Assembly: GCA_035573675.1 (NCBI GenBank)
Contig: DATMAB010000013.1
Span: forward strand, 90,659 to 154,658
From: Terriglobales bacterium
GTDB lineage: Bacteria; Acidobacteriota; Terriglobia; Terriglobales; Acidobacteriaceae
Direction of reading: 5' to 3'
Length of the DNA stretch: 64,000 nucleotides
Shown in pieces: positions 8,869 to 18,638 of the stretch. A program made the translations under genes and the position numbers. The notes under the pieces are model-generated. The model did no database searches. It was given only the letters and a program-made list of their open reading frames with translations, and was not told where the DNA came from. Every line of letters starts with the position of its first letter. Position 1 is the stretch's first letter.

Positions 8869-9903
8869 TTGAGGCGGCCCTTGGAGCCCGTAGGTGGGTT
8901 GGCCCTCGTGATCACAGTGACGCTCCCGTTGTTCGCCGTCGGGCGTCCGCACATAAGCTTCTCTGAACTCATCGGTGAGGCGGACGTCATCGTCATTGCC
9001 GATGTTTCCCCATCTACACCGCTAGGAACGGCTGCGCTTGTGAGGCGCGGAACAGATGTCTTTCCAGGGCACGAGTATGCAGCGGAACTGCGGGTAAGAA
9101 GGGTGATTAAGGGCAGTTGCTCAGATCAACTGACGGTGAAGTATGGCTTACCTGACTCTTTCATGGGCTACCGGCCGTTGCAGGCGGGGCTCAAAATGGT
9201 GTTCCTGCGGGCAGGCGGCCATGGATACGAGATCGTGAATCAGTACTATCCAGATTTGCCGGCAACCGACGAGTCAGTTCCGATGGAGAATGCGCACACA
9301 ACGGAACAAGTAGTTGAAGTTGTACTCCGCCAGCTTGCGAATGTTGTCGCGTCGAGCGCGGCATCGGAATCGGACAAATCCTGGGTACTGGAGGTCGATT
9401 ATGCGATTCCAGCGGCTGCAGATTACTTCGATGCCGCCCTGAAAAGGGGCATTGCTAATGCGCGCACGCAGCAGGTGAGAGAGGCTCTTCAAGCGGAATT
9501 GCTGGTTCGTGGAGACCTCAGTGAGCTGTCGAGTGTGGTTCAGCTACTGCTGCGCGGCGAGGCGTCGACTCAACAGAGACCCGGGCTGCTGTATGCGATC
9601 GGGAGCTGGGTAAAAGATCGTCGTGCTGTACCTGCAATGGTGCGGCTGCTCTCATCAAAAGACCCGGCCACAAGGGTTGCTGCGTCGCAGGCCCTTTGGC
9701 ATATCGCTGATCCCAGCTCCACTACTGCGCTACTGCGACTCCTGCAGGATCCGAGCCGTGACGTGCGTTACTACGCCGTCCGGGCGCTTGCGGAAATCAC
9801 GGGTCAGAAGCAATGGGGGCCGAGCATTCCTGAGTTCGCAGAGAACGAAGGTCGGTACCTGCAGCACTGGAAACAATGGGCGAACACAGACTCGGCTAGA
9901 TAA
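8869..9903 (+). CDS. Secreted HEAT-repeat protein, copy 3
   Basis: This protein of about 344 residues is closely similar to the copy at 5368 along its whole length (VIVIADVSPSTPL, then SFMGYRPLQAGLKMVFLRAG, then ESDKSWVLEVDYAIPAA, then LQHWKQWANTDSAR). The HEAT part reads DRRAVPAMVRLLSSKDPATR. No ATG exists near the N-terminus; TTG at 8869 gives a plausible signal peptide (RRPLEPVGGLALVITVTLPL). A GTG at 8827 would add 14 residues. The missing good start and lack of an obvious promoter suggest it was expressed as the third gene of an operon now interrupted by the IS. Confidence 0.8.
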   Translation: MRRPLEPVGGLALVITVTLPLFAVGRPHISFSELIGEADVIVIADVSPSTPLGTAALVRRGTDVFPGHEYAAELRVRRVIKGSCSDQLTVKYGLPDSFMGYRPLQAGLKMVFLRAGGHGYEIVNQYYPDLPATDESVPMENAHTTEQVVEVVLRQLANVVASSAASESDKSWVLEVDYAIPAAADYFDAALKRGIANARTQQVREALQAELLVRGDLSELSSVVQLLLRGEASTQQRPGLLYAIGSWVKDRRAVPAMVRLLSSKDPATRVAASQALWHIADPSSTTALLRLLQDPSRDVRYYAVRALAEITGQKQWGPSIPEFAENEGRYLQHWKQWANTDSAR

Positions 9904-9973
9904 CCCCTGGCGCTGGAACCGTCATCCTGCGGGCGCCTATCGAGTATCATGTCCGCCGGCCCCCCAGCCGACC

Positions 9974-10648
9974 GTGCCTGCGCGCGCCCAAGCCGGCCCT
10001 CCCATCCTGCCGACCAGCTTTTCCATCGGCGGAGAGAAACCGCTGCAGTACGCCTACGCCACCAAGCGCGATGAGCGCGCTTTCCGGGCGTGGCTGCGCT
10101 CGGCCGAGCCCAGCTCCAACCCCAACGTGCAGGACGCGCTGGAGCTGTGCACGCAGGCCTTCCGCCGCTGGCGGGAGGAAAAGGCCAAGGGAAAGGTCAC
10201 GGAGAGCATCGAGGACATCAAGGACTTCATCCAGGACAATCCCTATGCCGAGGTGGGCCAACTGGTGCTGGCACGCGCCCCGTGGCTGAAGAACGGCACG
10301 CTGGTCGGGCTGTGCCACTTCCACCGCACCTGGAGCAACAACGTGTATATCGACTTTCTGGCCATGCATCCCCGGCTGGTGCGCAAGCGGAACATGCCTT
10401 TGCGCGGGGTGGGGACGGCGCTGCTGTACTACGTGGCCTGCGTGGCCGCGGAGATTGACGCCGACGCCATCTGGGGCGAGACCACCCAGAACTCGGCGCC
10501 CTTCTACCGCCGGGCGTTCGGCCGCCAGGACATCCGCGACATGCTCTACCTGAAGCGCGAAGAGTACAAGGAATTCAAAGCTCGCATCGAGGAGAAGCTG
10601 AAACCCGCGCCCGCACCGGAAGCTGAAGCGGCGAAGAAGGAAGCGTAG
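9974..10648 (+). CDS. GNAT-fold acetyltransferase, unknown substrate
   Basis: This 224-residue protein has the GNAT core in its second half: a strand with NGTLVGLCHFHRTWSNNVYI, DFLAMHP, then the acetyl-CoA loop region RGVGTALLYYVACVAAEI and a final NSAPFYRRAFG. The N-terminal 90 residues (YAYATKRDERAFRAWLRSAE, then QAFRRWREEKAKGKV) are helical and not recognised. GTG at 9974 is the best in-frame start. A TATCAT-like -10 lies at about 9945. The C-terminus is a lysine/alanine tail. The substrate cannot be told from sequence. Confidence 0.75.
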   Translation: MPARAQAGPPILPTSFSIGGEKPLQYAYATKRDERAFRAWLRSAEPSSNPNVQDALELCTQAFRRWREEKAKGKVTESIEDIKDFIQDNPYAEVGQLVLARAPWLKNGTLVGLCHFHRTWSNNVYIDFLAMHPRLVRKRNMPLRGVGTALLYYVACVAAEIDADAIWGETTQNSAPFYRRAFGRQDIRDMLYLKREEYKEFKARIEEKLKPAPAPEAEAAKKEA

Positions 10649-10653
10649 TACTG

Positions 10654-10691
10654 CAGTGGTCAGTGGTCAGTGGTCAGTTGCCAGTGGTCAG
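10654..10691 (+). repeat. Heptamer array, word CAGTGGT
   Basis: Three exact CAGTGGT units, one variant (CAGTTGC) and another exact unit start 6 nt after the stop codon of the GNAT gene. The plus-strand reading contains no stop codon; the reverse word ACCACTG does create TGA at unit borders. Confidence 0.85.
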
Positions 10692-10793
10692 AAAAAAAAA
10701 CGTGATGCAGCTGACCCTCGGGCTTCGGAGTGCTCTCGTACCCACGTCTCCGCGAAACGGCATCGCGTAGGTGTGGGGCCCTTTCAGGCTTGC

Positions 10794-11594
10794 TCACGGC
10801 TGTAGTTCTGGAGGTTCCGGCGGCGTGGCTCGCATCCCTTGGGGCGTGAATGTCACCGTGCGTGTCTGGTTTTCCTCTCCCAGCGGATCGAGCGCCTGTT
10901 CGTTGAATGAAACCTCCACTCCTCCGGCGTTGCCCAGCTTGAGCACGATGCTCTCACGCGCCTGGACGACGCGCTCGCTGCCGGCGGGCAGCGTCCACTC
11001 CTCGCGCCGGCCGTCGGCGACGGCCAGCACCCAGCAGTCGCGCAGCGCGCGGACGCGCAGCGTGAACGGTTCTGCCTCGGCCGCAGTCGTTGCCGCGGGC
11101 GTCGTCGTGGCGGAGGCAGGTGAGCCGGTAACGGCCGTCGCGCTGGTTGCGGGCGCTGAGGCGGATTGTGGGCGCGCCACCGATGCGCCACTCGGAAGCG
11201 AGCCACCGATCGGCTCAGTCGCCCGTGCGCCATACCATTTCCAGGCGCCGAACGCAGCCAGCGCCAGCACGAGGACCGCGGCGGCGATGAGCCCGCGCGA
11301 CACGCCGGCGGGCGTCCGTTGCGCCTCCGGCTCCTGTTCCGCGGCTCCCGGCGCGGGCGCTTCGCCGGTGGCCACCAGGAAATCCGCTACCGCCTGCTCC
11401 TCGTCGATGCCCACGTGCTTGGCGTAGGCGCGCACGAATCCCTTGTTGAAGATGCCGCCCGGCAGCAGATCGAAGCGCTCGTCCTCCAGGGCGCGCAGCA
11501 GGCGGATGCCGATCTTGGTGGCGGAGGAAATCTCCTCCAGGCCGATGCCGCGCATTTCGCGCTCGCGCTTCAGACGCTGCCCGAAAGTGCCCAT
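10794..11594 (-). CDS. RodZ-like helix-turn-helix membrane protein
   Basis: This 266-residue protein starts MGTFGQRLKREREMRGIGLE with a RodZ/Xre-type helix-turn-helix (SATKIGIRLLRALEDERFDL, then IFNKGFVRAYAKHVGIDEEQ). A single membrane helix follows (LIAAAVLVLALAAFGAWKWY), then a low-complexity Ser/Ala/Thr linker and a C-terminal periplasmic DUF4115-like domain (TLRVRALRDCWVLAVADGRR, then VVQARESIVLKLGNAGGVEV). RodZ links MreB to the cell-wall elongation machinery; that role is inferred from family. It has a near-consensus promoter at 11639-11667 and is divergent from the diguanylate cyclase gene. Confidence 0.88.
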   Translation of the reverse strand: MGTFGQRLKREREMRGIGLEEISSATKIGIRLLRALEDERFDLLPGGIFNKGFVRAYAKHVGIDEEQAVADFLVATGEAPAPGAAEQEPEAQRTPAGVSRGLIAAAVLVLALAAFGAWKWYGARATEPIGGSLPSGASVARPQSASAPATSATAVTGSPASATTTPAATTAAEAEPFTLRVRALRDCWVLAVADGRREEWTLPAGSERVVQARESIVLKLGNAGGVEVSFNEQALDPLGEENQTRTVTFTPQGMRATPPEPPELQP

Positions 11595-11638
11595 GGAGGG
11601 AATCCGCCGGAGGAGCCGCACGGCGGCAGGTCGCGGCC

Positions 11639-11667
11639 ATCATAGGTTCGGACATGGGCAGTGTCAA
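11639..11667 (-). promoter_or_regulatory. Sigma-70 promoter of the rodZ-like gene
   Basis: Minus strand: TTGACA (11662-11667), 17 bp, TATGAT (11639-11644). This is close to consensus and lies 45 bp upstream of the ATG. Confidence 0.8.
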
Positions 11668-11847
11668 TTGCGCGTCGTTCCCCATGGATGCGCCGAAGGG
11701 CGGGGCGCGAACCTGGGCGCCATCAGGGAATTTCCCTTCGCGAGCGACGGCGCTCCACGTCTGCGCCGTGCTCTTCTGCGGCCAGACGCGGCAGTTTCGC
11801 GTCCAGAGACGAGTTTCCCAGGCTGATTCCTGAGGGCGGCGGGCGCG

Positions 11848-11877
11848 TTGCCCGGCTCAAAAAAGAGCGCATATAAT
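11848..11877 (+). promoter_or_regulatory. Sigma-70 promoter of the GAF-GGDEF gene
   Basis: TTGCCC (11848-11853), 18 bp, perfect TATAAT (11872-11877). Transcription would start near 11884, about 39 nt ahead of the ATG. Between the two divergent promoters (11668-11847) nothing else is seen. Confidence 0.75.
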
Positions 11878-11922
11878 ACGCGCCAGCCTAGGCACCGGCT
11901 CGCGGGTGTCGAGGGCCTCTCT

Positions 11923-12996
11923 ATGACCGAGGGCGCAGCCGAGAATACGGCCCGTTTGGCAGCCGAGAATGCGGGCCAGATGGCAGAACTGGCCATCTTC
12001 CACGACGTCGCCCGCGCCCTGACTTCCTCCCTGAACCTGGACCAGGTGCTGGAAACCATCATGAAGAAGATGGCCGAGTACTTCCGGCCCGAGACCTGGT
12101 CCCTGCTGATGGTGGATGAGGTCAAGGACGAGCTCTACTTCGCCATCGCCGTAGGTGAAGTGGCGGAGACGTTGAAAACCGTCCGCCTGAAGGTGGGCGA
12201 AGGGCTGGCCGGCTGGGTGGCCAAGCACGGCGAATCGCTCATCGTTCCCGACGTCTACAAGGACCCGCGCTTCGCCAAGCGCATTGACGAGATGACCAAA
12301 TGGAAGACCCGCTCCATCATCTCCGTGCCGCTGAAGTCCAAGCAGAAGGTGCTGGGCGTCATCCAGCTCATCAACTGCGACATGGCCGCGTTCGGCGACC
12401 GCCAGCTCTTCTGCCTGCAAGCGCTCAGCGACTACGCCGCCATCGCCATCGACAACGCCCGCGCGGTGGAAAAAATCCAGGAACTCACCATCACCGACGA
12501 CGTCACCGGGCTGTACAACGCCCGCCACCTGTACAAGGTGCTGGAAGCCGAGGTCTATCGCTCGGCGCGTTTCGGATACGAGTTTAGCGTCATCTTCATC
12601 GACCTCGACCACTTCAAGATGGTCAATGACACCCACGGCCACCTGGCCGGCTCCAAGCTGCTGGGTGAGGTCGGCTTTAAGGTGAAGATCCACCTGCGCC
12701 TGATCGATTTCGCCTTCCGCTACGGCGGCGACGAGTTCGTCATCGTGCTGCCGCAGACCGGCAAGGAAGCCGCCCTGAACGTGGCCCGGCGCCTGCAGGA
12801 CGTCTTCCGCCAGAGTCTCTTCCTGCAGGAGGACAACCTGAACCTGAAGGTGCGCGCTTCCATGGGCATCGCCTCCTACCCGGATGACGCCAAGAGCGCC
12901 CATGAGATCATCCGCCAGGCCGACGAGATGATGTACATGGTGAAGAACACCACCCGCGACAACATCGCGGTGACGCAATTGGGATTGCTGAAGTAG
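11923..12996 (+). CDS. GAF domain diguanylate cyclase
   Basis: This 357-residue protein has an N-terminal GAF sensor (about residues 20-180: IFHDVARALTSSLNLDQVLE, then KVGEGLAGWVAKHGESLIVP, then SVPLKSKQKVLGVIQLINCD). A GGDEF domain follows (about 195-350: ITDDVTGLYNARHLYKVLEA, then FIDLDHFKMVNDTHGHLAGS). The signature RYGGDEF is intact and an RLID inhibitory-site motif sits five residues before it, so the enzyme should make c-di-GMP and be product-inhibited. No membrane segment is present, so it is cytosolic. It lies between a RodZ-like gene and an exported hypothetical. Confidence 0.93.
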   Translation: MTEGAAENTARLAAENAGQMAELAIFHDVARALTSSLNLDQVLETIMKKMAEYFRPETWSLLMVDEVKDELYFAIAVGEVAETLKTVRLKVGEGLAGWVAKHGESLIVPDVYKDPRFAKRIDEMTKWKTRSIISVPLKSKQKVLGVIQLINCDMAAFGDRQLFCLQALSDYAAIAIDNARAVEKIQELTITDDVTGLYNARHLYKVLEAEVYRSARFGYEFSVIFIDLDHFKMVNDTHGHLAGSKLLGEVGFKVKIHLRLIDFAFRYGGDEFVIVLPQTGKEAALNVARRLQDVFRQSLFLQEDNLNLKVRASMGIASYPDDAKSAHEIIRQADEMMYMVKNTTRDNIAVTQLGLLK

Positions 12997-13002
12997 GGGA
13001 AA

Positions 13003-13086
13003 GCGATAAGCAGTAAGCCAAGAGCCAAGAGCTTATTGCTTATTGCTTATCGCTTATTGCTTATCGCTTACTGCTTATTGCTTGTC
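13003..13086. repeat. Back-to-back heptamer arrays, word C(G/A)(A/G)TAAG and its reverse
   Basis: The first half reads CGATAAG, CAGTAAG, CCAAGAG, CCAAGAG. The second half reads the opposite strand word: CTTATTG, CTTATCG, CTTATTG, CTTATCG, CTTACTG, CTTATTG. The minus-strand gene at 13075 takes its TAA from inside the second array (C-terminus DKQ, then TAA). The convergent plus-strand gene ends 6 nt before the first. The two arrays can pair as a hairpin. Confidence 0.85.
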
Positions 13087-14082
13087 CTTTCGCCTCTCCT
13101 GCAGTGCCGGCTCTTTGTCCTTCGTTTGCGCCTCCGCGTCTACCGGCTTCCAGGCCCGTGTGCTCTGCGGCGCATTGGGATCGACGCCGAAGTCCCACAC
13201 ATACAGATTGATCTCGTTCTCGCCCAGCATCTCCACCAGGGCGTATTCACCGGGCTGCAACGGCTCGAGCGGGATGACTTTCGTCCATCCGCCGCCCATG
13301 GACTCCGAGGTCACCGGCACCTGGCGCTGTTCCTGCGACGCCTTGCCGTAGAACGTCACTTTCAGATTGGCCACCACACGCGACTGCTTCTTGCGCTGCG
13401 CGCGCACGATGCGGAAGCGGTTGGTGAGCAGGCGCGCTTCCGCGGGAGAGTACCTGAGCTCATTCTTGTTCGAGTCGCCCCCGACGGCCACCGCTGCATC
13501 GCCATCAGAATCTTCGATGTTCACGTAGAAGGTGGGACGCAAGGCGTGCGCCTGCACCGCCGCCCGCGCACCCGCCAACTCGATCGTCTGCTTCACGCTG
13601 GCCAGCGGATTGATGGCCGCCCGCAGGATGTTCTTGCCCATCTGCCGGTTGATCTCGCCTCCCGACTGCTCCAGCGGGATCAACTGCGGCTCGCCTTGAA
13701 ACACGTCCGCGAGGAACACGCCGCCTGTCGCGGGCAGCCGCAGCCCGGGAGCGACCTCGGGCGACCGCGCTGCCTCGGCCGCGCGCTCCGCTTCTTCCTC
13801 GGCCAGCGCCTGCTGCGTCTCCGGCCGAAGCTTGCCCTCGCGGCGATCTTTCTCATAGCGCTCGGTCGCCGGCCAATCCACCAGGTCGGCCGGCACTTCC
13901 TCCCACTCGAAGCGCTCGGCGCTGTAGTAGCGCACGCGGCCGTCCTTCACTTCATATTGCGTGATGCGCTGGAACGTGCCGTCCTTGAGAATCAACCGCT
14001 GGGGATGTTGCTGGGCAACCGCCGTTACGGCCAGCAGGAGAAGGCCGAGGACCGTCTTCACCACAAATCTCTGAAGAATCAA
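13075..14082 (-). CDS. Exported hypothetical protein
   Basis: This protein of about 335 residues has a signal peptide (VVKTVLGLLLLAVTAVAQQ). A short N-terminal repeat-like domain follows (RLILKDGTFQRITQYEVKDG, then VRYYSAERFEWEEVPADLVD), resembling a small beta unit common in acidobacterial exported proteins. A charged linker and a C-terminal beta domain come next (FRIVRAQRKKQSRVVANLKV, then PLEPLQPGEYALVEMLGENE, then NLYVWDFGVDP). The function is not known. TTG at 14082 follows an AGGGG site; GTG at 14064 is an alternative. The last residues DKQ and the stop are encoded by a heptamer array. Confidence 0.7.
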   Translation of the reverse strand: MILQRFVVKTVLGLLLLAVTAVAQQHPQRLILKDGTFQRITQYEVKDGRVRYYSAERFEWEEVPADLVDWPATERYEKDRREGKLRPETQQALAEEEAERAAEAARSPEVAPGLRLPATGGVFLADVFQGEPQLIPLEQSGGEINRQMGKNILRAAINPLASVKQTIELAGARAAVQAHALRPTFYVNIEDSDGDAAVAVGGDSNKNELRYSPAEARLLTNRFRIVRAQRKKQSRVVANLKVTFYGKASQEQRQVPVTSESMGGGWTKVIPLEPLQPGEYALVEMLGENEINLYVWDFGVDPNAPQSTRAWKPVDAEAQTKDKEPALQERRKDKQ

Positions 14083-14089
14083 CCCCTAA

Positions 14090-15976
<1,887 letters not shown>

Positions 15977-15989
15977 ACTTCATCGCCGG

Positions 15990-16121
15990 GCCCGCAGAGT
16001 TCGCCGAGACAACGAAAAAGCCGCTAGACTATGTTTTGTGGGCGCCCGAATTGGCTCTGCGATCTCGGCGTCCTCGGCGGTGAATGTTTTTCTGACCACT
16101 GGCCACTGACCACTGACTACT
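15990..16121. repeat. Phased repeats between pyrG and kdsA, running into kdsA
   Basis: 15996-16012 and 16055-16083 contain CGCAGAG/CGCCGAG-type words on opposite strands (CTCTGCG, ATCTCGGCG, TCCTCGGCGG), forming an inverted pair. 16092-16119 is a heptamer array CTGACCA, CTGGCCA, CTGACCA, CTGACTA. The last array occupies the place where the kdsA start codon should be and contains TGA in each copy. Confidence 0.75.
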
Positions 16122-16985
16122 TCTTTCCAAGTCGGCAACGTCACCATCGGCGGCGACAGGCTCTTTCTCATCGCCGGCCCGTGCGTGATCGAAGGCGAGG
16201 AGCACGCCATCAAGATGGCGGAGTGCATCGCCGGCGTCGCCAGGGCGATGGATCTGCCCTACATCTTCAAGGCCTCCTACGACAAGGCCAACCGCACGTC
16301 CCTTTCCAGCTTCCGCGGGCTGGGCGTGACCGAAGGCCTGCGTATCCTGCGCCAGGTAGCGGAGACGGTCAAAATCCCTGTTCTCACGGACGTGCACGAA
16401 GCCAGCGATGTTCCCCGCGTCGCCGAGGCCGTCGACGTGCTCCAAATCCCCGCCTTCCTCTGCCGCCAGACCGACCTGCTGCTGGCCGCGGGGCACAGCG
16501 GCCGCGCCGTCAACGTCAAGAAAGGGCAGTTCGTCGCCCCCTGGGACATGCGCCACGCCGTGGAGAAAGTCCAGTCCACCGGCAACCAGAAGGTCTTCGT
16601 GACCGAGCGCGGCAGTTCCTTCGGCTACAACAACCTCGTCGTGGACATGCGCTCGCTGCCCATCATGCGCAGCTTCGCTCCCGTGGTTTTCGACGCCACG
16701 CACTCCGTGCAACTACCCTCGGCCGGTAGCGCCGGCGTCTCGCCGGCTGGATCGCGGGCGTCCTCGCCCGCGACCGATGTCGCTGTTTCCGGCGGCCAAC
16801 CCGAGTACATCCCCGTCCTGGCACGCGCCGCCGTGGCCGCCGGCTGCGACGGCGTTTTCATGGAAGTCCACGACAACCCCGCCCTGGCCAAATCCGACGG
16901 CCCCAACGCGCTCGACCTGCTCAAGCTGCGGGACGTGCTCAAGGAACTGCTGGCCGTGCGGAGGGCGGTTGAGAGGAGCGCCTAG
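16113..16985 (+). CDS. kdsA: 3-deoxy-8-phosphooctulonate (KDO-8-P) synthase with repeat insertion
   Basis: KdsA condenses arabinose 5-phosphate with phosphoenolpyruvate for LPS inner core. Conserved blocks are [69 protein letters not shown] and DGPNALDL. Two oddities are present. The reading frame opens at a TGA (16107-16109) inside a heptamer array and has no ATG, GTG or TTG before 16185, so CTG at 16113 is the only upstream start-like codon. And 23 residues (about 203-225, including [17 protein letters not shown]) are inserted between HSVQLP and SGGQ, in the flexible active-site loop, encoded by a palindromic repeat. The rest looks intact; kdsD follows. Confidence 0.92.
   Translation: MTTSFQVGNVTIGGDRLFLIAGPCVIEGEEHAIKMAECIAGVARAMDLPYIFKASYDKANRTSLSSFRGLGVTEGLRILRQVAETVKIPVLTDVHEASDVPRVAEAVDVLQIPAFLCRQTDLLLAAGHSGRAVNVKKGQFVAPWDMRHAVEKVQSTGNQKVFVTERGSSFGYNNLVVDMRSLPIMRSFAPVVFDATHSVQLPSAGSAGVSPAGSRASSPATDVAVSGGQPEYIPVLARAAVAAGCDGVFMEVHDNPALAKSDGPNALDLLKLRDVLKELLAVRRAVERSA
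16722..16785 (+). repeat. Palindromic element inside kdsA
   Basis: Two perfect small hairpins lie side by side: GCCGGCG-TCT-CGCCGGC (16731-16747) and TCGCGGGCG-TCCT-CGCCCGCGA (16752-16773). The element is in frame and encodes [18 protein letters not shown]. KdsA proteins normally have only a few residues here. Confidence 0.85.
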
Positions 16986-17023
16986 ATGTTCGTCCTTAGG
17001 ATCCTCGATACAACGAGTCCCCA

Positions 17024-17085
17024 GCCCGCCTCCGGCGGGCGCCATTTGAGTGAGCCCAGCGCGTAAGCGCTGCGTACCCGTACGC
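17024..17085. repeat. Three small perfect palindromes between kdsA and kdsD
   Basis: GCCCGCC-TCC-GGCGGGC (17024-17040), CAGCGC-GTAA-GCGCTG (17057-17072) and GCGTAC-CC-GTACGC (17072-17085). No poly-T follows, so they are not convincing terminators. Confidence 0.75.
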
Positions 17086-17159
17086 CCAAGAAACTCCCGA
17101 GCCCCGGAAGGGCCGCACCCGGCCCCGCCCTTGCCCTTTTTGCTACCATCTCATTCTCC

Positions 17160-18155
17160 ATGAAACACGTGGGCGAAGAGGTGGTTCGGGTCGAGGCGGA
17201 AGCGCTGCGCGCGCTCGCCGACCGCATTGCCGGTCCCATGGCCCAGGCCTTCGAGGGCGCCGTCGACCTGCTCTACTCCTGCGCCGGGCGCGCCGTCGTG
17301 ACCGGCATGGGCAAGAGCGGCATCGTGGCGCGCAAGATCGCGGCCACGCTCAGCTCCACCGGCACCCCGGCGCTCTTTCTGCACCCGGCCGAGGCCGTGC
17401 ACGGCGACCTGGGCATGCTGGCGCGCGGCGACGTGGTCCTTGCCCTTTCCTCGAGCGGCGAGACCGAAGAGATCCTTAATCTCCTGGCCAGCATCAAACG
17501 TCTCGGACTGAAGCTCATCTCCATGACGGGCGATCGCATGTACGCAGCCGCCGATACCCCCGCACCCGCCTCCACTCTGGCCCGTGCCGCCGATGTCGCC
17601 CTCGACTGCTCCATCGACCGCGAAGCCTGTTCGCTTGGCCTGGCGCCCACGACTTCCACTACGACCATGCTGGCGCTGGGCGACGCCCTGGCCGTGGCTC
17701 TGGCCCAGCGTCGCGGCTTCAAGGAAGAGGACTTCGCCGACCTGCATCCCGGCGGCAAGCTGGGCAAGCGCCTGTCGCGCGTGGGTTCGCTCATGCACAC
17801 CGGCGAGGCGGTCCCCGTAGTAGCGCCCTCGGCCAGGATGCCCGATGTCATCTACGAGATGTCGCGCAAGGGTTTGGGCGTGACCACGGTGGCCGAGGAC
17901 GGCCGCCTGGTGGGCATCATCTCCGATGGCGACCTGCGCCGCCTGCTGGAGAAGCGCGGCAAGCAGGTGCTGGACCTCACCGCCGCCGACTGCATGACCC
18001 GTTCGCCCAAGACCATCGGCCCGGAAGAGTTCGCCACCGCCGCCCTGGCCGTGATGGAGCAGAAGAAGATCACTTCGCTGGTGGTCGTAGACGGCAACGG
18101 CCGCCTGCAAGGCATCCTGCATCTGCACGACCTGTGGGGAACGGAGATGGTCTAG
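17160..18155 (+). CDS. kdsD: Arabinose-5-phosphate isomerase (KdsD/KpsF/GutQ family)
   Basis: This 331-residue enzyme converts ribulose 5-phosphate to the arabinose 5-phosphate used by KdsA. The N-terminal SIS domain has AVVTGMGKSGIVARKIAATL, FLHPAEAVHGDLGML, LALSSSGETEEILNLL and the catalytic-region DLHPGGKLGKRL. Two CBS domains follow (MPDVIYEMSRKGLGVTTVAE, VGIISDGDLRRLL, then SLVVVDGNGRLQGILHLHDL). The length is typical. It follows kdsA directly on the same strand, separated only by palindromic repeats, so the Kdo pathway is clustered here. Confidence 0.97.
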   Translation: MKHVGEEVVRVEAEALRALADRIAGPMAQAFEGAVDLLYSCAGRAVVTGMGKSGIVARKIAATLSSTGTPALFLHPAEAVHGDLGMLARGDVVLALSSSGETEEILNLLASIKRLGLKLISMTGDRMYAAADTPAPASTLARAADVALDCSIDREACSLGLAPTTSTTTMLALGDALAVALAQRRGFKEEDFADLHPGGKLGKRLSRVGSLMHTGEAVPVVAPSARMPDVIYEMSRKGLGVTTVAEDGRLVGIISDGDLRRLLEKRGKQVLDLTAADCMTRSPKTIGPEEFATAALAVMEQKKITSLVVVDGNGRLQGILHLHDLWGTEMV

Positions 18156-18158
18156 CCC

Positions 18159-18281
18159 ATTGATTCATTGAATCATTTGCTCATTGAATCATTGAAAACC
18201 GCCGGCCCGGCGAGTAGTTGATACATCCAACGGGTGAGTGCTTCTCAATGATTCAATGAAAAAATGAATCAATGATTCAAT
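18159..18281. repeat. Inverted pair of 8-mer arrays, word ATTGAATC
   Basis: 18159-18198 carries ATTGATTC/ATTGAATC words and 18247-18281 carries the opposite-strand word (AATGATTC, AATGAATC, AATGATTC). The arms flank a short GC-rich core (18199-18245) and could form a hairpin of about 35 bp. Confidence 0.8.
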
Positions 18282-18285
18282 CCCT

Positions 18286-18504
18286 ATGTATCACTACGAT
18301 CCCAAAGCGGCGCTGGAAGAAGTGAGCGAAGAGGCTCTGCTGCCCAACCCGGTGCACGTGCGCGACATGATCCTGCGCGGTAGGTTCGGCCCCGACCGTT
18401 CGCTCGAACTCAACCGCCAGTTCCTCGAGTACCAGAAGCTGTTCGGCGAGGCGCAGAAAGTCGTGACCGGGCTGCTCGAGCAGTTGGCGGAAAAAAAGAA
18501 GTAG
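18286..18504 (+). CDS. Small conserved hypothetical protein
   Basis: This 72-residue soluble, highly charged protein (MYHYDPKAALEEVSEEALLP, then DMILRGRFGPDRSLELNRQF, ending LLEQLAEKKK) is probably helical. No family is recognised. The ATG is directly next to the right arm of the 8-mer inverted repeat. It has normal codon use for this genome and sits between kdsD and yjbQ on the same strand. Confidence 0.65.
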   Translation: MYHYDPKAALEEVSEEALLPNPVHVRDMILRGRFGPDRSLELNRQFLEYQKLFGEAQKVVTGLLEQLAEKKK

Positions 18505-18526
18505 GCGCGATCCCTCCCGCCATGCC

Positions 18527-18596
18527 GTCATCCTGAGTGAGGGAGGGCTCCCGCGCGCCTGCTCAAGCGCGGGAAACCCCGAGCGAAGGACCTCGG
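18527..18596 (+). repeat. GTCATCCTGAG family element, copy 1
   Basis: It starts GTCATCCTGAGTGAGGGAGG and ends CCGAGCGAAGGACCTCGG. Between lies a hairpin CCCGCGC/GCGCGGG. It shares both ends with the elements at 24260, 35338 and 57180. Confidence 0.85.
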
Positions 18597-18638
18597 TTTT
18601 CAGCGTGCGGCTACAATCGCTGCGCCACGGGAGGCCCT

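Noticed and set aside
13003..13086. CRISPR array
   Set aside because: Units are 7 bp, contiguous and degenerate, with no spacers and no cas genes nearby.
16113..16985. kdsA as a pseudogene
   Set aside because: Despite the missing start and the insertion, all conserved motifs are present and in frame, and kdsD follows normally.
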